Assembly (NCBI GenBank): GCA_023460715.1
Contig: JAEWPH010000162.1
Location: forward strand, 1 to 13,308
Source: Pseudomonadota bacterium
GTDB lineage: Bacteria; Pseudomonadota; Gammaproteobacteria; Burkholderiales; Burkholderiaceae_C
Reading direction: 5' to 3'
Length of the DNA: 13,308 bases
The translations under genes and the position numbers were made by a program. This document shows positions 7,260 through 12,613 of the stretch, one piece after another. The notes below the pieces were generated by a model. It worked only from the letters and a program-made list of their open reading frames with translations, had not been told where the DNA came from and made no database searches. The first letter of the stretch is position 1. The number at the start of each line of letters is the position of its first letter.

Positions 7260-8233
7260 TCCGCGTCGTCTTCGTCCTGCTGGACGACAGCCTGGTGCTG
7301 GACTGGGCCGGCCCGGCAGAGGCGCTGCGCATCGCCAACCGCTGCCTGGTGGCGGCCGGCCGGCCGGAGCGCTTTCGCATCGAATTCGCCGGACCGCAGG
7401 CCAGCACCCAAGGCTCGGTGGGCGTGCAGGTGAGCGGCCTGGCACCGCTGCCTGCGCAATGGACGGACGAGCCCACCTGGATCGTGCTGCCAGGACAGAC
7501 GGGGCAAACCATCGATGTCTCCAGCGACGCGAGCCGCGCCCTGCTCCACTGGCTGCGCGGCCAGCGGTTGGCGGCAGGCCGGCTGGAGGTGGTCAGCATC
7601 TGCGCCGGCGCCCTGCTGGCCGCCCACGCGGGCCTGCTGGCCGGACGCCGGGCGACCACGCACCACCAGCATTTGCAGGAGCTGCAGGCGGTCGAGCCGC
7701 GCTGCGACGTGGTGGCCAACCGCGTCTTCGTGGCGGACGGCCCCCTGCACAGCAGCGCCGGGGTGACGGCCGGCATCGACCTGACGCTGGCACGCATCGT
7801 GGACAGCTGCGACGCCGCCATCGCCGCCCAGGTGGCGCAGACCATGGTGGTCGCCGTGCGCCGCGGCCCGCACGACCCGGAACTGTCTCCCTTCCTGCAC
7901 TACCGCAACCACATGCACGCCGCCCTGCACCGCGTGCAGGACGCCGTCAGCCTGCAGCCGCAGACGCCCTGGAAAGTGCCCGCGATGGCCGCGCTGGCAC
8001 ACACCTCGCCGCGCCACCTCACCCGCCTGTTCTTGGAGCATGCCGGCATCGGCCCGCAGCAATATTTGCGGCGCATCCGCCTGGCCAAGGCCGAGGCCGC
8101 CCTGGAAGCCGGCAGCAGCGTGGGCCAGGCCGCCGCCCTGGCCGGCTTCACATCGGACACGCAGCTGCGCCGCGCCTGGCACCAGTTCGGCCGCGCGGGC
8201 ACGCCGTCCGGCGCAGGGCGCGACGTGCACTGA
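7232..8233 (+). CDS. GlxA family regulator: DJ-1/PfpI domain fused to AraC DNA-binding domain
   Basis: This 333-residue regulator has an N-terminal DJ-1/PfpI domain (about 9-205) with SICAGALLAAHAGLL (122-136, Cys124), ATTHHQHL and SSAGVTAGIDLTLA. A C-terminal AraC/XylS domain (about 230-325) has two helix-turn-helix motifs near 249-270 and 296-318. The sensor domain is homologous in pattern to the protein encoded just upstream, suggesting duplication or co-recruitment around a related ligand. The start is ambiguous: ATG at 7232 overlaps the previous gene by 28 bp, while GTG at 7256 gives a GTGA 4-bp overlap and the typical N-terminus MIRVVFVLL. The latter (325 residues) fits the ATGA pattern of the operon equally well. 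An activator or repressor as the last gene suggests autoregulation. The C-terminus is somewhat short after the second motif. Confidence 0.9.
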   Translation: MESTSRGGVIRVVFVLLDDSLVLDWAGPAEALRIANRCLVAAGRPERFRIEFAGPQASTQGSVGVQVSGLAPLPAQWTDEPTWIVLPGQTGQTIDVSSDASRALLHWLRGQRLAAGRLEVVSICAGALLAAHAGLLAGRRATTHHQHLQELQAVEPRCDVVANRVFVADGPLHSSAGVTAGIDLTLARIVDSCDAAIAAQVAQTMVVAVRRGPHDPELSPFLHYRNHMHAALHRVQDAVSLQPQTPWKVPAMAALAHTSPRHLTRLFLEHAGIGPQQYLRRIRLAKAEAALEAGSSVGQAAALAGFTSDTQLRRAWHQFGRAGTPSGAGRDVH

Positions 8234-8280
8234 TCTAGCCGGCCGCCACTTCGATCCGGGCGCCACCATCGCGCAGGCGG

Positions 8281-8312
8281 TTGCCGGCCCGCCCGCTTGC
8301 GGTTACAAACCG
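8281..8312 (+). promoter_or_regulatory. Candidate sigma70 promoter for the GAF gene, possibly leaderless
   Basis: TTGCCG (8281-8286) and TACAAA (8304-8309) are separated by exactly 17 bp, a good -35/-10 pair for this GC-rich genome. The -10 ends 6 bp before the ATG at 8316, so transcription would start at or next to the start codon. CGGTT-ACA-AACCG (8300-8312) forms a 5-bp dyad over the -10, a possible regulatory site. Confidence 0.55.
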
Positions 8313-8315
8313 GGC

Positions 8316-8819
8316 ATGCAGGAGCCCGCCATCCCCCACGACGAAGACGACCGCCTGCGCGCACTGCGCGCACTGCTCATCCTGGATACGCCGCCTGAAG
8401 AACGCTTCGACCGCATCGTCGCGTTCGCCGCCGAGGAATTCGACATGCCGATGGCCTTCGTCACCCTGGTGGACGCGGAACGGCAATGGTTCAAGGCCCG
8501 CATCGGCTCCGATGTGCAGGAGACGCCTCGCAACATTTCCTTCTGCGCGCATGCGATCCTGCAGCACGAGCCCCTGGTGGTGCAGGATGCGCAGCAGGAC
8601 TGGCGCTTCCAGGACAACCCGCTGGTCACCGGCGATCCGGGCATCCGTTTCTATGCCGGTGCGCCGCTCGCCCTGCCGGGTGGCCAGAGCGTGGGCACGC
8701 TGTGCATCATCGACCGCCAGCCCCGCACGCTCGACCGCGTCGGGCTGGCCATCCTGCAGTCCCTGCGCGATCTGGCGGTGGAAGAGCTGGAGCGCCAGGC
8801 GGAAGGCAAGGCGCCATGA
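8316..8819 (+). CDS. Stand-alone GAF domain protein
   Basis: This 167-residue cytosolic protein is almost entirely one GAF domain (about 25-160), a small-molecule or chromophore-binding sensory fold. The N-terminal lead DDRLRALRALLILDTPPEERFDRI (11-34) is the usual entry helix of GAF proteins linked to signalling kinases and diguanylate cyclases. Family landmarks are FVTLVDAERQWFKA (48-61), SFCAHAI (75-81), RFYAGAPL (111-118) and GTLCIID (127-133). No kinase, GGDEF or HTH domain is attached. A Cys at 77 lies in a position conserved in this GAF subgroup, but ligand and redox roles cannot be inferred. The stop overlaps the next gene by ATGA, so it probably acts with the receiver-like protein. 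No Shine-Dalgarno is seen before the ATG, consistent with a leaderless message. Confidence 0.85.
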   Translation: MQEPAIPHDEDDRLRALRALLILDTPPEERFDRIVAFAAEEFDMPMAFVTLVDAERQWFKARIGSDVQETPRNISFCAHAILQHEPLVVQDAQQDWRFQDNPLVTGDPGIRFYAGAPLALPGGQSVGTLCIIDRQPRTLDRVGLAILQSLRDLAVEELERQAEGKAP

Positions 8820-9211
8820 GCGCGGCGTTCCAGCCCCTGCGCCAGGACATCCTGCTGGTGGAGCCCAGCTCGATGACCGGCGGCATCATCGTCTCCACCG
8901 CCCGCCAACTCGCTCTGCCCCCGGTGCGGCAGGTCAACAGCGTGCGCAGCGCCCACGCGCAGCTGAACAGCCGCCCCATCACCGGCATGATCGTGTCGCT
9001 GGAAGAGGAGGCAGAAGCCGTGGAACTGCTGCGCAAGGTGCGTGCCGCGGAATTTCCGGTCCGGCCCGACATGCCGATCGCCATCACCACGGCCCAGGTC
9101 GACAGCGGCACAGCCGAGCAGCTCAAGGCGCTGCGCGTGCGCCGCATCCTGCTCAAGCCGTTCAAGGTGCACAACGTCATCACTACCATCGAGATGCTGG
9201 TGGCCAGCTAA
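8816..9211 (+). CDS. Receiver-like protein lacking the phosphoacceptor aspartate
   Basis: This 131-residue protein looks like a single CheY-type receiver domain. It keeps the alternating strand/helix layout, a Thr pair at 91-92 in AITT where the switch Thr/Ser lies, and the invariant Lys as Lys114 in RRILLKPFKVHNVITTIEML. The acidic pocket is degraded: the usual Asp-Asp after the first strand reads Glu16-Pro17, and the segment RPITGMIVSLEEE (53-65) has no Asp where the phosphorylated residue should be (Val60/Ser61). It is therefore best described as a pseudo-receiver that probably signals by binding rather than by phosphorylation. The gene overlaps the GAF gene by 4 bp (ATGA). No output domain is present. 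Confidence 0.75.
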   Translation: MSAAFQPLRQDILLVEPSSMTGGIIVSTARQLALPPVRQVNSVRSAHAQLNSRPITGMIVSLEEEAEAVELLRKVRAAEFPVRPDMPIAITTAQVDSGTAEQLKALRVRRILLKPFKVHNVITTIEMLVAS

Positions 9212-9260
9212 GGCAACCCACCGCAGCGGACGGCGTATACGGCAGCGTGCGCAGCGGGCT

Positions 9261-10175
9261 TCAGTAGATCTCGGGCACGTACATGCTGGCCGGCACGGGC
9301 TGGCGCAGGTATTCGGGATGGCGCACCCGCTCGGGCAGCACCACCGTGGGATGCGGCACCTCGGCATAGGGCAGCTGGCCCAGCAGGTGGGCGATGCAGT
9401 TCAGGCGCGCCTTCTTCTTGTCCACCGCCTGCACGATCCACCAAGGCGCCTCGGGAATGTGCGTGCGCTCCAGCATGGTTTCCTTGGCCTTGGTGTACTC
9501 CTCCCAGCGCACCCGGCTCTCCAGGTCCATGGGGCTGAGCTTCCACTGCTTGAGCGGGTCGTGGATGCGGCCGAGGAAGCGCAGATGCTGCTCTTCGTCG
9601 GTGATCGAGAACCAGTACTTGATGAGCCGGATGCCCGAGCGCACGAGCATCTTCTCGAACTCCGGCACCGTGCGGAAGAACTCCTCGTACTCGTCGTCGG
9701 TGCAAAAGCCCATCACCCGCTCGACGCCGGCGCGGTTGTACCAGCTGCGGTCGAACAGCACGATCTCACCGGCCGCGGGCAGGTGCGCCACATAGCGCTG
9801 GAAGTACCACTGCGTGCGCTCGCGGTCGTTGGGTGCCGGGAGCGCCGCCACGCGCGCCACGCGGGGGTTCAGTCGCTGGGTGATGCGCTTGATGACGCCG
9901 CCCTTGCCGGCGGCATCGCGCCCCTCGAAGAGGATGACCACCTTCTCGCGCGAGTGCTGCACCCAGTCCTGCAGCTTCACCAGTTCGCCCTGCAGCCGGA
10001 ACAGCTCGCGGAAGTAGCGCTGGCGCGCCGCCTTGTCCACCACGGCCATGCCACCGGCCTCGTCCACGTAGCGATCCTCGATCTCCAGTTCCAGCTCTTC
10101 GTCATAGCCGTCGGCAAGCTCATTGGCGATGCGCTGCATGAGGTCCTGCGCGTCGAAGGAAGTGTTGTGCAACAT
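9261..10175 (-). CDS. ppk2: Polyphosphate kinase 2 (class I, one-domain)
   Basis: PPK2 transfers phosphate between polyphosphate and nucleoside diphosphates, mainly making ATP or GTP from polyphosphate. The 304-residue protein is a single P-loop kinase domain with Walker A GRDAAGKGG (85-93), Walker B region EIVLFDRSWYNRAGVERVMGF (137-157) and the lid segment RIHDPLKQWKLSPMDLESR. The single domain and LFDRSWYNRAGVE pattern fit class I PPK2. The N-terminal helix is acidic (EELELEIEDRY). The ATG at 10175 has no Shine-Dalgarno; Met13 (10139) is preceded by AGGA at suitable spacing and is an alternative start. The gene is divergent from a ZntB/CorA-type transporter, and a minus-strand Pho-box-like repeat lies 44 bp upstream of the ATG, suggesting induction by phosphate starvation through PhoB. 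It converges with the pseudo-receiver gene over a 49-bp gap. Confidence 0.93.
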   Translation of the reverse strand: MLHNTSFDAQDLMQRIANELADGYDEELELEIEDRYVDEAGGMAVVDKAARQRYFRELFRLQGELVKLQDWVQHSREKVVILFEGRDAAGKGGVIKRITQRLNPRVARVAALPAPNDRERTQWYFQRYVAHLPAAGEIVLFDRSWYNRAGVERVMGFCTDDEYEEFFRTVPEFEKMLVRSGIRLIKYWFSITDEEQHLRFLGRIHDPLKQWKLSPMDLESRVRWEEYTKAKETMLERTHIPEAPWWIVQAVDKKKARLNCIAHLLGQLPYAEVPHPTVVLPERVRHPEYLRQPVPASMYVPEIY

Positions 10176-10202
10176 GGAAAGGCCCGGAAAAACGAGGCAT
10201 CC

Positions 10203-10236
10203 ATGGTGACCCGTGCCGATGACAAAGCGATGACAT
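10203..10236 (-). promoter_or_regulatory. Pho-box-like repeat and -10 candidate for ppk2
   Basis: Read on the minus strand, bases 10236-10219 are ATGTCATCGCTTTGTCAT: two perfect TGTCAT half-sites with 11-bp periodicity, 13 of 18 matches to the E. coli Pho box CTGTCATAAATCTGTCAY. Ten bases further is CACCAT (10208-10203), a weak -10 as expected for PhoB-dependent promoters that lack a -35. The start site would be about 20 nt before the ppk2 ATG. Confidence 0.6.
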
Positions 10237-10244
10237 TTTTCAGA

Positions 10245-10278
10245 TCGTCACGAATCTGTCACGGCGGCGGCGCACCAT
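10245..10278 (+). promoter_or_regulatory. Pho-box-like repeat and -10 candidate for the ZntB-like gene
   Basis: Bases 10245-10262 read TCGTCACGAATCTGTCAC, with GTCAC half-sites 11 bp apart and about 15 of 18 matches to the Pho box when Y is allowed at position 7. CACCAT follows after exactly 10 nt (10273-10278), the same spacing and hexamer as on the opposite side. The inferred start is near 10285, about 29 nt before the ATG at 10314. Confidence 0.6.
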
Positions 10279-10313
10279 GACGGGCTCCGCTGCCCGCCTT
10301 CCCCCCGCCTGCC

Positions 10314-11372
10314 ATGACCGCCCCTGCCGACGTCCTGCACCACTCCTACGGCGGGGACGCGGCCGGCCTGATCTGCGGCTACCGCATGCAACCCGGCCAG
10401 CCTGCCCAGGCCATCGACACCACGCAGGCCTGGGCCTGGCTGCAGGCGCGGGCGGTGTCCAGCCCCGCTGCGGACGGCGCGCCGGTGGACGCACAGCCCT
10501 TCCTGTGGCTGCACTTCAATCTCAGCCACGCGCAGGCCGTGCGGTGGATTGAGCGGCACGCAGGCCTGCCCGACACATTCTTCGAGGCGCTGCGTGAGGG
10601 CTCGCACTCGACCCGCATCGAGCGCGACGACGACACCCTGGTCGCTGTGCTCAACGACGTGCACTTCGACTTCGCCTTCGAGCCGCTGGACTCCGCCACG
10701 CTGTGGATCGGCGTGACGCCGCACCTGGTGGTGACGGCGCGCACCCAGCCGCTGCGCTCGGTGGATGCACTGCGCACCGCCGTGCGTGGCGGCCAGTGCC
10801 CGCACTCCAGCGCCGCTCTACTGGAGCAGCTCATGCGCACGCAAGCGGACGGCCTGGTGCGCATCGTGCGCGAGGCCACCCAGCGCGTGGACCGCATCGA
10901 GGATGAACTGCTCGCCAACCGCCTCAACCATCGGCGCGCCAGGCTCGGCGTGCTGCGGCGGCTGCTGGTGCGCCTGCAGCGCCTGCTGGCACCGGAGCCG
11001 GCCGCCCTCTTCCGGCTGCTGCAGCGGCCGCCGGGATGGATGGCGGAGGAAGACGCGCAGGAGCTGAGGGACGCGTCGGAAGAATTCTCCGTGGTGCTGC
11101 GCGACATGCAGGGCCTGCAGGAACGCATCAAGCTGCTGCAGGAAGAGATCGCTGCCAACGTGCAGGAGGCCAACAGCCGCACGCTGTTCGTCCTCACGGT
11201 CGTCACCGTGCTCGCCCTGCCCATCAACATCCTGACCGGGCTGTTCGGCATGAACGTGGGCGGCATTCCCCTGGCCGACAGCGCACACGGCTTCTGGGTC
11301 ATCGTCGCCCTGCTGACGGGCTTCACGCTGGCAGCGGCGTGGCTGGCGCTGCGGTGGGGCCGGGACCAGTAG
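10314..11372 (+). CDS. ZntB/CorA family divalent cation transporter
   Basis: This is a 352-residue inner-membrane protein of the CorA metal ion transporter superfamily, ZntB branch. The N-terminal cytosolic domain (1-285) has a long coiled helix rich in Arg, Glu and Leu (about 165-285). Two transmembrane helices follow at about 290-310 and 327-346, separated by the signature GMNVGGIPL (312-320). The GMN triad is diagnostic of CorA proteins; the following VGGIP is typical of ZntB zinc transporters rather than Mg-specific CorA (often GMNF.xMPE). Direction and ion (Zn, Mg or other) are not settled by sequence. The ATG at 10314 is the first in frame after the promoter; the ATG at 10277 is in another frame. 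A Pho-box-like site lies 51 bp upstream, shared with the divergent ppk2 region. Polyphosphate binds divalent cations, which gives the pairing a rationale. Confidence 0.88.
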   Translation: MTAPADVLHHSYGGDAAGLICGYRMQPGQPAQAIDTTQAWAWLQARAVSSPAADGAPVDAQPFLWLHFNLSHAQAVRWIERHAGLPDTFFEALREGSHSTRIERDDDTLVAVLNDVHFDFAFEPLDSATLWIGVTPHLVVTARTQPLRSVDALRTAVRGGQCPHSSAALLEQLMRTQADGLVRIVREATQRVDRIEDELLANRLNHRRARLGVLRRLLVRLQRLLAPEPAALFRLLQRPPGWMAEEDAQELRDASEEFSVVLRDMQGLQERIKLLQEEIAANVQEANSRTLFVLTVVTVLALPINILTGLFGMNVGGIPLADSAHGFWVIVALLTGFTLAAAWLALRWGRDQ

Positions 11373-11397
11373 GCGCCTGCGACGCGGTAACGGTGCT

Positions 11398-11668
11398 GGG
11401 CCTGTTCACACTATTTTTGCCAGTGCGAAGGTCTCCCCCGCCACGCCAATCGAGGCGCGTGACGAAGCCAAGGCCGGGGCCTTGGCTAGGAACGCAACGA
11501 CGAGTGGCCTGGCGGGGGCGGCCTTCCCTTCGTTCGGGTTGCGATGCCCATGGGCCATCCGCGGCGTTGCCAAGCCTCGCTGGGGCCGCACCCCCAGCTT
11601 CGTTTGGCGTCTAGCGCCTGGCCCATGGGCATCACAACGCATCTGGCCAAAATAGTGTGAACAGGCCC
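11398..11668. mobile_element. MITE-like repeat element B with 26-bp terminal inverted repeats
   Basis: The first 26 bases (11398-11423, beginning GGGCCTGTTCACACTATTTT) recur inverted at 11643-11668 with 25/26 identity. Inside are two stem-loop modules. Module 1 has arms 11435-11448/11505-11518 (13/14) enclosing a 10-bp inverted repeat 11466-11475/11478-11487. Module 2 has arms 11538-11557/11619-11638 (19/20) enclosing GCTGGGG/CCCCAGC (11579-11585/11592-11598). There is no coding capacity for a transposase and no clear target-site duplication. It sits between the convergent ZntB-like and SirB1 genes and fills nearly the whole gap; its last base is the G of the SirB1 stop codon. The large inverted ends could also terminate transcription from both sides. 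It shares the terminal core GCCTGTTCAC and overall plan with element A. Confidence 0.75.
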
Positions 11669-12522
11669 TACTCGCCCCTCGCCAGCCGCAGCTGGCGCAC
11701 CTGCTGGGCCACCGCTTCCGTGTCGGGCGCGTCTTCCGCCCCGGCCAGGTAGGTCTCCAGATCGGCCACTGCAGCCGCCGTGTGTCCCTGCTCGGCGTGC
11801 GTCAGGCCGCGGTCGCGCCATTCGGCCCAGGCATCGGGCGAGAGGATGATCAGCCGGTCCAGCACGCCGATGAGCCGGGGCCCGTCCTGCTGCGCGCGGT
11901 GGATTTCCTTCAGGTTGCGCAGCATGCGCGCCAGGATGTCGCGCGCCGGCGCCGCCTGCAAATACAGGCCCAGCGGCACGTCGTAGTCGCCCACCAGGCC
12001 CTGGGTGCGCTGGAAGGGCTCCAGCCGCTCGCTGAGCTCCTCGCGCGAGAGCGACTGCCCGGTCAACGGGTCAATCACCACCTGCCCCTTGGGTAGCAAC
12101 ACCTTGATGAGGAAGTGGCCCGGGAACGACACGCCGTGCGCCTTCAGGCCGATACCCTGGGCCAGCTCCAGCCACAGGATCGCCAGCGAGATGGGAAGGC
12201 CCCGGCGCGTGCGCAGCACGGCGTTCAGGTAGCTGTTGTCCGTGTCGTAGTAATTGTTGAGGTTGCCGCCAAAGCCCAGGTCGCCGAAGAAGAACTGGTT
12301 CAGCGAACGCAGGCGCTGCAGCGACGAGGCGTCCGTGGGCAGGCGCCGCCCCAGCCGGGCCTGCAGCTGGTCCACATCGCCAAGCAGCTGCTGCACGTCC
12401 AGCTCAGGGTACTCATCGTGGGCGATGGCGGCGGCCGCTTCGAGCAGCGGCAGCGGCTCGTCACCCTGCACCAGGGCGGCGAAGTACTCAAGCGGCGTCG
12501 GAACTGAATAGCTCAGCGGCAT
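11668..12522 (-). CDS. SirB1 family protein (transglutaminase-like plus TPR-like repeats)
   Basis: This 284-residue cytosolic protein belongs to the SirB1/YchA family, whose biochemical role is poorly defined. The N-terminal helical region (1-90) has LNQFFFGDLGFGGNLNNYYDTDNSYLNAVL (74-103). The transglutaminase-like core follows (104-152) with RRGLPISLAILWLELAQGIGLKAHGVSFPGHFLIKV and VIDPLTGQ. No Cys is found where a transglutaminase would have its nucleophile, and His136 with Asp151 remain, so catalysis is doubtful. Residues about 210-275 resemble TPR helices. The ATG has no Shine-Dalgarno; the preceding bases are pyrimidine-rich (TCCCTCC). It follows murJ by 91 bp on the same strand, a common order in related bacteria. 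Its TAG stop overlaps the edge of element B, which suggests the element inserted exactly at the gene's end. Confidence 0.85.
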   Translation of the reverse strand: MPLSYSVPTPLEYFAALVQGDEPLPLLEAAAAIAHDEYPELDVQQLLGDVDQLQARLGRRLPTDASSLQRLRSLNQFFFGDLGFGGNLNNYYDTDNSYLNAVLRTRRGLPISLAILWLELAQGIGLKAHGVSFPGHFLIKVLLPKGQVVIDPLTGQSLSREELSERLEPFQRTQGLVGDYDVPLGLYLQAAPARDILARMLRNLKEIHRAQQDGPRLIGVLDRLIILSPDAWAEWRDRGLTHAEQGHTAAAVADLETYLAGAEDAPDTEAVAQQVRQLRLARGE

Positions 12523-12613
12523 TGGAGGGACGGCGCGGCAGGCGCGTGAAACTTGGCCAGTGGCCAGGCAAGGTCATGCACCAAGAAATAACATGGATGC
12601 ACTGCCGCCCGTG
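12523..12613. other. murJ–SirB1 spacer
   Basis: These 91 bases hold no gene. They include a small AT-richer patch around 12585-12597, but I could not place a convincing promoter or terminator. Confidence 0.4.

Noticed and set aside
9212..9260. Terminator or operator around the CGTATACG palindrome (9232-9239)
   Set aside because: Only 8 bp, no strong stem and no T tract, so it could be chance in a short convergent gap.
10277..10313. ATG at 10277 as the start of the ZntB-like protein
   Set aside because: It is in a different reading frame (offset 37 bases), overlaps the inferred -10, and its frame carries no family motifs.
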